From Hymenochaete sp. R1 (lineage: Eukaryota > Basidiomycota > Agaricomycetes > Hymenochaetales > Hymenochaetaceae), in NCBI GenBank assembly GCA_019400425.1, contig JAFREE010000036.1:62001-126000 (forward strand): a stretch of DNA of 64,000 bases. Reading direction: 5' to 3'. The position numbers and the translations under genes are program-made. The notes under the pieces are model-generated. The model was not told where the DNA came from. It saw only the letters and a list, made by a program, of their open reading frames with translations, and did no database searches. The number at the start of each line of letters is the position of its first letter. Position 1 is the stretch's first letter. Below are positions 11,296 through 21,359 of this stretch, one piece after another.

Positions 11296-12782
11296 ATGAA
11301 ACCTTTCCGGTCAGATAGCTTGAGGAGGGTATCGAATGTACCGGAGAGTGCAGTGTTGGCCAGCTTACCAGAAGAGCTGCATGACATTCGTCGCGTGAAG
11401 GAATATGGTCAGGAGGAAGACCTGAAGGAGGCTCTGGGAAAGATGATCGGACGTGTAGAGGAGTTGGTGAGTCAAAGAATCATGTTTCTTGAATCTTGCA
11501 GCCATATTCACGACAAAACTTTCGTTTCGTTCAGAGCACATTACTGAGTCAGGCGTATCAGAAGCAATCCGAGCTCGATACGTCGCTGAAGCTCAGCAAG
11601 TCGAACCTTCAAATGGCACTCGCAAACAACGAGATGCTCGAAGATGCTCTCCGGCGAGAGAGCGCAGCAGGGAGCAAGAACGTCGGCTGGAGAAGACGAA
11701 ACGACTCTCAGGCAGATCATACATCAACGCCAGATGGCTCGCGCCCTCCATCGCGGCGCGGCTCAGAGTCCACGCATTCTACACCCACAAGCGACGCAAT
11801 ACCCGCACCCTCCGCACCGACATCCCCAGTCGTCCAGCCCATCGCGTCTCCCCCTCCGCCAGCAACCAACGACAACCGCTTTTTCCGTTTTCGATTCGGG
11901 TCGTCGTCTGTATCCACGAGCCCGATCCCGAGTGCCGGGCCATCAAGGCCCAGAACGCCTCCGGTATCCGGTGGCTCTTCATCTGGTAGTGGCAGCGGAC
12001 CCCGCAGGCCGCTCGACATCGTTCGCGAACGCGAACGCGATGCCGCGCACCTGACAAGCGCGTCGTTGCCAAGCCTTGTAGCCGATACGAACAAGCGCGA
12101 GAGCGAGCTCGTCACGGAGCTTGCTGCCGAACGTGCGAAGTATGAGAAGGTGAGCAAGGAGAAGAAGACGCTGGAGCAGGAGGTAGAAGGGCTCAGTCAG
12201 GCACTATTCGAGGAGGCGAATAAGATGGTGGCGACTGAGAGAATCAAGTGCGCTGAGATTGAGGATGAGCTGAGGCAGGTGAGGCAGGAGAAGGAGGCGT
12301 TGAGGAGTGCGTTGAAGATTATTGAACAAGAGAACACGCGGCTGAAGACTCCTGCGCCGCCTGAGATCTCATCTTTTCCGACTACCCTTGACGAGGACCC
12401 AACTCCCCATGGATCACGTCCCATCTCCCCTCATCGTCGAAACGCCAGCGATGTATCGAATGGTGACCTCAGGACGTCCGCCGAATCGAGCAGGTCGAGT
12501 GGGGTCGATGAGTTTGTTGGACCACATTCACCAACATCGTCCACCCGAGGCTTCCGGGAACGATCAAGCTCGTCCGATCGAAGCTGGGCGTCCCCTTCGC
12601 CTCCGCTAGATGTACCGCCCGCTATAAGGTTCAGCGAGGAGTCGGATCCTGCGTTCACAAAGGGCAGCAAAGTGGAGACAGAAGATGATGAAAACGTCCT
12701 TGAAACGACGTGGTCCTCGTCGTTAGATAAGTCTCCATTGGCTGATATGCCTGCGCCGGAATCGCCTTGGGCGAAGATATGA
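11296..12782 (+). CDS. SEC2: Sec2/Rabin-type Rab guanine nucleotide exchange factor
   Basis: Two exons, 11296-11466 and 11535-12782, 472 aa. The catalytic Sec2 coiled coil lies at about residues 245-330, with the family's signature ELAAERAKYEKVSKEKKTLE and LFEEANKMVATER (around residue 283). This parallel coiled coil opens the nucleotide pocket of Sec4/Rab8 and promotes secretory vesicle delivery to growth sites. A first coiled segment (exon 1 to about residue 115) is followed by a Ser/Pro-rich linker; another Ser/Pro-rich disordered tail occupies the last 130 residues, where yeast Sec2 carries phospho-regulated lipid and exocyst binding. It is shorter than yeast Sec2 (759 aa). The gene is convergent with RRP12. 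Confidence 0.88.
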
Positions 12783-13163
12783 CCGTGATCATATGCATAT
12801 ACCTTGTTTTTCCTTTCTTTTGCTTTATACATTCTTCAGCCATCGTTTGCTGTCCCTTTTATATATTTTTCCATTCTCTGCACGCGTACTTCTTCGAGTT
12901 CAACTAATTATCACGGTTCCTCGCGCTTTCAAAGGAGATAAGCATACTGGATCTGTCTCGTCTATTTCTCCGTTAACGATTCTGAAGTTTTCCATCTCAT
13001 TTCGACATAGCATATCATAACGTCATCACATACTCAGGACATGTACAGTTACAAGCATTGGACTCTAGTCATATAAAACACTGTTATTGAACAAAACAGA
13101 GAAACAAATGGAACGTAGCTGAGCAGCTTCTACACGAAGTGAAGCTTCCTTTTTTTTTCTCCT
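12783..13163. other. Convergent 3' intergenic region
   Basis: 3' flanks of the Sec2-type gene (+) and RRP12 (-). It is T-rich just after the Sec2 stop and contains no coding exon that I can support. Confidence 0.5.
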
Positions 13164-16100
13164 TCACCGCCTCCCAGTGACGGTAACCTTCTGACCTCCC
13201 TTCCCTCGCCCACCCTTTGCTGCCTGCGACAGCGAAAGGTATGCGTACGGGTCCACGCCACCCTTTTTGATATCTCCTCCGGCTTTCTATTACCACGAAC
13301 AAACATGACTATGTCAGCGCCTCGAACGAAAATAAAAATAAAATAGAGGAAGATTAACTCCACCCACCTTCGCTTTGAACTCCTGCCCAATCTTCACAGC
13401 AGCGTTCTTTTTCGCCTTCTTCTTCGCGTTTACGATGCCGGCCCCAGTCCCGGTCCCGGTCGCATCAGCCATCTCAACGTCTTCGTTGTCCGCCACGGCG
13501 TTCCTCCGCCGCTTCTTTGTGTCTTTGTGAAACTTGACCGTCCCGCGCGCGTCTCGAGTGAACCCGTCCACAGACGTGAGTGTCTCTCGGTACGCTGTCC
13601 CTGCACCCACAGCGTCGTCGTTATCTGCTTCGCCGTGCTGTCTGCTTGTGTGGGCCTCGTCTTCGCTCGACGTATCGGAGGTGTTGATGAGGAGCTTGCC
13701 GGTGTTGATGTCCGTTTTGAACTTGGATTCGGCGGGGTTGGGTTTGCGAGGTTGACGGGCGTCTAAAGAAGAGCATGACGAGGAAAAGGAAGGGGAAAAG
13801 AAGCGGTGGAGAGTCAGTTATATGTTGCGTTTTTGAGTGGTGGTAGTAATAATGGTGGTACGACTCACTTGTGATGCCGACACTTGCGCCTTGCAGTAGG
13901 TCCATAGGTTCATCATCATCCACCCGTAAGCGTGCACCACGATCCTTTTCCTGTTTCCTCGGCTGCCTCGCTGCTCCCTTCAACGATTTCGAGCCTTTCC
14001 GTCCGCGCTCCTCGTCCTCACTTCCATCATCTTCACTCTCGCTTCCATACAGCACGTCCTCAAACGCATCTCCCGTAGCAATCCTTCTCGTCTCCTTCTC
14101 TTCAGCACTTTCATCTTCATCCCCTTCCTTCCTCGCCGCCTTCCTCCTCTTTACCCTCTCCTTCCTTTTCTTCGTCGCCACCAAAAACTTCACGCCCTCT
14201 CCGTTCTCACCGTCCTCTGATGCACGGACCGCGGCCGCATAAACCGCATCCCACCCACAGCGGTTCATTAGCCGCTCAAAAATGTGCCGAACCTTTTCCT
14301 TGAAGTGGTTTTTGTGGTCGTGCGACCAGCGGAGGAGGACGGGTACAAGTGCGGGGAGGTGAGGGAGAAGGAGGTCGGACGGCTGGGTGTGGATAAAGAG
14401 TTTGACGAAGCCTAAAGTAGGTTTGACGATCTCGCGATTGGCAGCCTTGAGATACTCGAGGAAGGTGAGGAAAATCTCTATGTGCATCTCATTTGTAATT
14501 TCATCTATTTTTGTTTTACAAAAATGTGAGCTCGAGTGAAGCGGAGCGAGAAAGAAACCATACCTTTGAACTCGAAGATGAGCCGCGAGATAGCAGTGAT
14601 TGTGGCACTGATCATTGTTGAGCTTGCCCCAGCCAAACCACCAGCAAGCATCGTAAGATATTCCTGCAAGCTCGCAGGAACTATTTCGAGCAACAAATAC
14701 CATAAGCTTCCACAAACTTCCTATATAACTCCAATTACCTTCAGTAGCATCGTTTTCATCCATCCCACTCAACTTCGCCCTCTTCACCACACCTCCCTCT
14801 CTCATTTTATATCCCATTGCCAATATCAACTCGTACGCCGCCACTCGTGCCTTTTCCGCCGGTTCTTTCGTACCGAGTACGGCTTCAGGGACGAAGCTCG
14901 GGATAACATGCAACGAACTCGAGGGCAGATATGCGAGAAGTGCCTTGAGCAGAACGAACCGATCTTTCTTCGCGGCAGCGAGGGTAGAAGAAGAGCTCGC
15001 GTCGAGAATCTCGAATAATTTTTCTACTTCAGCTTCTTTGGTGGATGTTGAATTCGAGGATAGCAGGGGTAGCTTGGAATCCACGGCTAGGACGATGCGG
15101 CTAAGAAGCTTGTATGCTCGCTTCTGGATACCGTTATCTTTGTTACCTAGTATCTCAGGCTTGAGACAGAGATTGAATATTAATTGGGCATCAGAGGGGG
15201 GAATAAAGGGAACGAGGAGAATGAGGATGTCTTGCATAGAAGCTATCACCCTGCGTTGCTCCTCGATCGCTCGATCGCGCGCGTCTACAACGTTTGAGAG
15301 CTTCTTTTCGCTTGTGTTAAGCATCTCGATGACTTTTTTGATAGTCTTGCTCATTTCCTATAAATATATATTAGTATGCAACACTCTATTAGACGAAGGA
15401 CAAAGGTACCCTTGCATCGGCGATCGAAGCCCAAGCTTTGATGGCGTCTCCAACCTGAGCCTGTTCGTCTTTCCCAACGGTACCAAACACATTGAAAAAT
15501 ACGGCTAGCCAGCTTTCCGCCTGCGACTGCAAAAAAGTACGGTTCCGTTCGGCATTCTCGGATGTCAGAGGCACTATACTGTCTTCGCGCTCCTCGTCGA
15601 GCTTAGTATTACTGTCCACCACAATGCGTAAAGCTCTGAGCACTGCCGGTCGAAGCTCAACCTGGTTATAGAGCAGGTGCGAGAGCATTTGAGCGAATTG
15701 GGGCGAAAGAGACTGCATGGCAATGTTAAATCATGTATTCCCTTCATGATTATTAAAACGTACCTCTTGCAAATCAGGCGCCCTCCAACAATATGCCCCT
15801 AGTCCATTCCAAATCTGACTCACGAGGACGCTCCACACTTTCGCCTCGCTTGCCCGCCCTTCAACTTCTGCCTTCTGCTGCAGTTCGAACATCCTTTCCG
15901 TCAATGGCACGAAATACTCAACAAAGTGGCCCAAGGGTGACGGGTGCGGGTTTACAAGGAGCGGGAGGAGGAATGCACGGGGTTCACGTTGTGCAACGCG
16001 GTCCGCTGGTTCGAGGTTGAGCGGGAGATGCGGAAGGAGAGACGCGGGGCCAAGAGTAGACATAGCGCTTTGAAGGACGGCATCGGCGGCTTCCTTGTGT

Positions 16101-17437
16101 TCAAAACCTTTCTTTATCCGTAAGTCGGCAATGAGTTGGATAGTCGGTATGAGAAGAGTTTCAGCTGCGGCCGAAATGTCGCCACCTTTACGAGAACCAT
16201 ATGCCAGGGAAGTTATAAGTGACGAAACGACCGACAAGACCTCCGGAAGAGCGTGGACGTATGTAAGAGAGTCTACGGCCTTGTGCAACTGACCGACCAT
16301 CTGCTTCAACGGCGCCTTGTCGATGGAGAGAGCTTCACTAATAAGGTCACGCGAGACACACTGTGTCAAGCGTCCCAAAGCTTCAGCCGTCTCACGTCGA
16401 ACAGGAGCAGTTGGTGACTCGAGGTACGCGAACAAGATTCGCCATATACGTGGTAGTTCTGCATCGGTAGCCTCTGAGTCAACTGAATTGTATACCACCA
16501 TTGTCTTCCCGACGACCTGTACCCAGGGCGGAATAAGCGTTGTATCCGTTTTCAAGGGAGGCGACGATACAATTGCCTGGAGGGTATCGGATATGGACAT
16601 ATCGAGGTTACGGGGGACATCAGGTTCATCGGGGATGCTTAGAAGGTCGGATAGAACATTATATGCGGATTGAGAAAGGAAAGGATTCCCGAGACGTGGT
16701 AACGACAGGAGCGATGTAGTGATTGTCGGGAGCACTACAGACGGCAGGAAGGTAAGGATAGGACGAACGAATTGTAAAAGATGAATTGCAGCGCCAACAA
16801 TATCGTCTGTATTCCCTGATTTGCTCTTCGGCCTCAATGTGTTGGCGTCTGCAAGTGCATTGACAATCCATTCGCCAACCCTCGATGCGTACGGATGCCG
16901 CATAAGTGGAGTTGGAGGGAACTGGAGGATGTCTTTGACGGCCTCGGCGGCCTTCTTCCGCACTTTTGGGCGAGGGTCAAGGCATAATTGCAGAAGGGTT
17001 GCGAAAGACTGGCCAACTGTCTGAGAATCGAGCTGCGCACGATCTAATGCGCGTAATACGGCACCGTACAGGATGATTTGGGAGCGCAATGCTGGGGCAT
17101 GATCGTTGAGAGGTGTCCACAAAATCGAAGTGAGTGAGAGGAGAGTATTGGCGTTTGCACGGATGACGGGTGGTGGGACGAAGGGTCCGACGATAGCCAG
17201 TAGATACAACTCCGCCGGAAGCAAATCCCCATCCCCTACCGCAAATTTTGACCCTCTTTCTTTTTGCATGGTGCCATCTAGGGCGGTCAATAGCCCTGCA
17301 AAGTATGCAGACGGTGTCTTTTCGGTATTCTGTTCTTTGAATGTAGCCTCGAGAGCAACAAGCAGGTTGGCCGGTGCTTTCTGGTGGGATAACGAGGACG
17401 ACGTATGCGGCCTTATCTTTGATAATTCAACCTCCAT
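13164..17437 (-). CDS. RRP12: Ribosomal RNA processing protein Rrp12 (NUC173 domain, HEAT repeats)
   Basis: Multi-exon gene, roughly 1200 aa after splicing. Exon 1 (17437-15764) begins MEVELSKIRPHTSSSLSHQK, as Rrp12 orthologues do; an in-frame stop lies just upstream. HEAT repeats fill the N-terminal two thirds, including the NUC173 region (DPRPKVRKKAAEAVKDIL, then MEMS-like helices). Further exons carry EMSKTIKKVIEMLNT, VPASLQEYLTMLAGGLAG, EITNEMHIEIFLTFLEYLK and KEKVRHIFERLMNRCGWDAV. The C-terminal third is acidic/basic and disordered, ending in GGVDPYAYLSLSQAAKGG and KVTVTGRR. Rrp12 is a nucleolar/nuclear karyopherin-like factor for 40S and 60S subunit maturation and export. At least six introns are needed, e.g. 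a GTATGG..ATAG intron around 14515-14565. It diverges from the GPAT gene. Confidence 0.93.
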
Positions 17438-17731
17438 TTCTACCGTTGATGATGTATTAAGGGCCAATGTCGATTCTCAAGGTGGCATCCAGATGGCCGC
17501 CAGATTTGCAGTCAGCGTCCAGAAGAAGGAGAGGATTCGTGCTGCTCAAAATTTGGATTCCCGCATAGAAGTCAAATAGAAAACGTCGATCATTACCAAT
17601 TATAGTAAGTATCACGTGAGTATGCATGGTCAGTCGGTGGCTGTGGTGGAGCGCTGGCCCAAACATGAAGCTTGGCGGGCGGTACTAACGAATCACCACT
17701 GGTATCCGCAGCTTGAGCTTGCCTTCGTTCC
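17438..17731. promoter_or_regulatory. Divergent promoter region of RRP12 and the GPAT gene
   Basis: The two start codons face away from each other 294 bp apart, so both promoters lie here. I do not see a canonical TATA box. Confidence 0.5.
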
Positions 17732-19851
17732 ATGATGGCGGATGATATAACGCCCACACCGTGGCCATACTTCTTTGTCCGACTGCTGTTCCAGTTTGTG
17801 CTTAAAATATTCTATGGGACGATCGTAGTGGAAAATGCGCACCTCATTCCACTGAGTGGCGAACCTTGGTGAGAATCTTAGGATATTTGTAGCTGCAATG
17901 TCTGACTTCACGCTAGCGTTATTTGTGCAAATCATAGCAACTCCTTGACTGATGCAGTGTAAGTGTGCTACATACCATACTCAAACGCTAATCCAGACAA
18001 CGAGTCAATGACTTGTAGGCTCTTAGTTGGGACAGTACCAGCGAAGGTACGCACGCTTAAATGAATTGTATCCGGCACCGGTCTCTGAATTTTAAAAGAG
18101 GAGAAACTTCATTCGTCTTACGGCTAAAGCTACCCAGTTTGGCCGCAAGACATTTACAAGCTGGCTCATCGAAGCAGCTGGTACCGTGCCTCTCAAACGG
18201 AGGAAGGATACACCAGACGTCGACGTCGACAATAGTGAGGTGCTCGAGAGATTAAAACAAGTCCGTCTGATGCACACATACATTGTCTGTTCGATTCTCA
18301 CGTCTCTAGGTCTTGCAAGAAGGTGACGCTGTATGCCTCTTCCCGGAAGGAGCAAGTCGGTACCATCCTACTTTAGCTCCGTTGAAGACAGGAGGTAAGC
18401 CATATTCTCTGCCGGCGGTCTCTGATCTTCATATTTGTGTGACCAGTCGCAAGAATTGTTTCGGACGTGCTGACTCGGGAGAAGAATAACGATAGGTTTC
18501 GTATCAATGTCTTGACCTGTTCGATCACGTACATGTGAGCTTGTATTGGCGGCTAGCTCTTTGGTCTGTAAATGCTAAGCGCGCCTTTCTAGGCATCGCC
18601 AACACTTCCGCTCCGATGTTCTTATCACCTTTCATGCACCAATGACGTTCACTCCAAAGGTGAGCTCATATCCCTTTTTCGCAGAGAAATGCAATAAAAG
18701 TGGTCATAGGCCAACCCAGAGCTGGTCGCTCCCGTCGACTTCGCCCATATCCGCGCTCTCACTTCCCGCATTCATAAACAAATCAGCTCAGGAACATATG
18801 ACGCTCCTTCCTGGGAGCTGGTCCGAACTGCCAAGCTTGCTGCAAATATATATGCACCCCTCGGGACGAGCATGGCGCTCGGCGACTACGTGCGAGTGTC
18901 CCGCGCATTTCTGGAGGCATTTAAATGGGCTTGGGCGGAGGGAAAGCCTGATAGCGGTGGAAGTGTAAGTGGGACGACGAGTAGCTCGGACGAGGAAGAT
19001 GACGAGGAGACGAAGGAGAAAGTGGCAAGAGTGAACGTTCTCCTCCGCGATTTCAAGGTATACTTCCGGTCGTGACTTCCAGTTACGTCCCAATCTAATC
19101 GAAGATGATCTAGGATTATCAAACAACACTATCCTCACTCGGTCTCAAAGACGATCGCATTCGTCGGTCGAACCCACCCCTGTCAACGGCAACGCTCCTC
19201 ATCCGTCTATTCATACGCCTCTTCATGGCCCTCACCCTCACCCTTATCTCCCTCCCAGGTCTCATTTTCTGGGCCCCCATCTTCCTCAGCACAACCTACG
19301 CCGCCCGTCGCACGACCCGCTCCGGCCCCGCCTGGGATACCTTCGACGAGATCGCCCAAACCAAGCTCGTCGTCGGCCTCGGGGTAGGCACCCTCGTCTG
19401 GTTCCTCACAGTCCTCATCACTTTCCCCATCGCACCGCTCACGGGCGCAATTGTGCCGTGCATGATGTGGTTGTCGTTGAGGTGGCTAGAAGACGCTGTA
19501 GCTGCTTCGAGGGCGATGCGGAGTTTGATGTCGATGATGAGTTTGGGGCCAGGGAGGTTGAAGGAGATGCATGTGATGAGGGAGGAATTGCATGCGAGGT
19601 TGATGGTGTTGGCCGTGCAGTATCTTGGCCTGCCGAGAGAGCCGGAAGGGTTCTTTGCGAATGTAGGCGTTGGAGGGGGTGTGGAGAATGGACGGCAATG
19701 GGGAAAGGGCGGTGAGGAGAAGGGACGGGTCAGGGGACGTTGGGAAGGAAAGGTGAAGTATTTCTCGGTGAGACGGCGAAGGAAGAGGGACTGGAACGAG
19801 ACGCTGCGGCTATACGATTCGGTTGACTATCCACCCGATGATGATCATTGA
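17732..19851 (+). CDS. Glycerol-3-phosphate/dihydroxyacetone-phosphate acyltransferase (Gat1/Sct1-like)
   Basis: The start is the ATG pair at 17732 (MMADDITPTPWPYFFVRL). About eight exons. After splicing, the first PlsC block reads GEPCVICANHSNSLTDAVL (the His and Asp are separated by five residues), block II lies around SWLIEAAGTVPLKRRKD, block III is CLFPEGASRYHPTLAPLKTG, and block IV is about VLITFHAPMTFTPK. An acidic Ser/Glu/Asp insert (SSSDEEDDEETKEKV) precedes three hydrophobic segments (LFMALTLTLISLPGLIFWAP; VVGLGVGTLVWFLTVLITFP) and a basic C-terminal tail. These features match fungal ER GPATs that make lysophosphatidic acid, the first step to phospholipids and triacylglycerol. Which yeast paralogue (Sct1 or Gpt2) is closer cannot be told by eye. 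Confidence 0.88.
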
Positions 19852-20166
19852 GTCTTTACCTTTAGATGCTCTTGAAGTTATAGCAAAAAAAAATTGCACG
19901 GTAAACAAAGGACACTGACGTTTGCAGTTAAGTTAAAACAACCTTTAAAAGGAATGAATCGCTTGAATTTACAAAATGGGTGATAGGTGCGTATGTGATG
20001 CACTGTACAACGAGGAATATTTACTGGGGAAAAAATTGGGAGAATGAAATTGAAATTAATAGAAATTGGGCAATTCTCGTCAATATTCATGAGGTATCGG
20101 AAGATGGCAGGACATTTCAAAAGACTTATGTTGGAAATATGCAATGCAAAAACATTTGCGACAATT
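19852..20166. other. Convergent 3' intergenic region
   Basis: 3' flanks of the GPAT gene (+) and the four-TM protein gene (-). AT-rich; I see no supportable exon. An apparent long reading frame crossing this stretch on the minus strand is read-through of the neighbouring gene's exons and introns. Confidence 0.5.
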
Positions 20167-21087
20167 CTAGTCGGAGTCTTCGATGGGCCTATAAGCTCTG
20201 TTGCCGGCTGCCCAGGCATGTCCTGCATCGGCAGAAATGCCAGTTGTAACAACACCAAAAATGATGAGAATGTCACAAATCCAGGAAAGGACATTAAGAA
20301 TGTATGCGGTGCCTGTGGTATAGAAATTAGGGTATGACACTTGGAGTAAGAATCTAACTGATACGTACTTGGGCGAGCAAACTCAAAGTAAGGATGTTGA
20401 GACCTTGAGTAGAGGTCAGTGATGATGGCGAAGGTGATAATTTTAAAGGATGCTATTCGGAAGGATGATTCATCAGTATCAGTACCACATATCAATCGCA
20501 ATCGCACCACACAAAACGAATCTCCTGAGAAAACGTACCTTGAAGAGCTTGCAGCCCCGCAACCCCACGCCATACTCTCCTTCTCCTCGAGCGAGTGCTC
20601 ACACCGATGATGACCGCTATAAGCGCCGCGCCGCCAAACACGACACCGAGCTCGGCGGCATAGCCGGCAGTCCACCAAAGCGTGCAGAAGGCGCGATTGT
20701 CCGATTCGCAGAGGTCGTCTTTGCGATGCGGGAAAGGACGGCATGAGTAGTCGGAGTAACGGATGCGGCCTGATGACCCGGGTCCAGGGAAGTCGATGAT
20801 TTGGCGTTCGCAGCGTTCCAGGAGACCATAACGGATGACGATTTTGGAGTGGAAGATATCGGGTGGATGGGCGTAAAGCCTGTATTTGGCATTGTAAGTT
20901 GAAGAGCAGAGCGTCTGAGCTATAAAAGGACTCACCAATCAGGTCGAACGATGGACAAAACGTTCTATGGCGTCAACACGAAAGAAAGTCAGGATTGAGA
21001 GGTTGTGGCGAGATAGCCCAATCAACTTACGAATATGAGGGTAAGGGCAACAGCGACGAATGTGATGACGTACGACGTCTTCCTCAT
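20167..21087 (-). CDS. Small four-transmembrane protein, claudin/Sur7-like layout
   Basis: Five exons, spliced in a consistent frame. Exon 1 (21087-21031) encodes MRKTSYVITFVAVALTLIF, the first TM helix. Exon 2 gives NVLSIVRPDW, and exon 3 an extracellular-type loop with several Cys (LLERCERQIIDFPG, YSCRPF, DDLCESDNRAFC). TM2 follows (AELGVVFGGAALIAVIIGV). Exon 4 holds SFKIITFAIITDLYSRSQHP and exon 5 the last TM (LNVLSWICDILIIFGVVTTG) with a short tail ending in YRPIEDSD. A four-helix protein with a Cys-containing loop after TM1 is the arrangement of claudin/Sur7/PalI proteins of the fungal plasma membrane, but I see no diagnostic motif that fixes the family. It converges with GPAT and diverges from the DNA polymerase kappa gene. 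Confidence 0.72.
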
Positions 21088-21359
21088 TTTGAAAATTCTG
21101 CCGTCAACGTCGTCTAAATACTGCCAAAATCGTTGAAAAAGTTGTTGTGGTCGTTGTAGTCAATGATGACGACGGAAGGAGAGTTGAGGAGCTCCTGAGA
21201 GTGATCCTTTGGGCTTCTCCTCACTTAGCCGACTTATGAGGTAATAGATGGTCATGTGATGTCTTTGTCATCACGTGTGCGCGTTTGCAACAGGCGCCTG
21301 GCGCGTCTTCTGGTGTTCACTGCTCAGCGGGATGACCGTGACGCTGTTGGCCATAGGCC

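Noticed and set aside
19878..20744. Minus-strand 288-codon frame as a single gene
   Set aside because: It reads through exons and introns of the four-TM protein in mixed frames and through its 3' flank; the spliced model gives coherent TM helices and ends at 20167.
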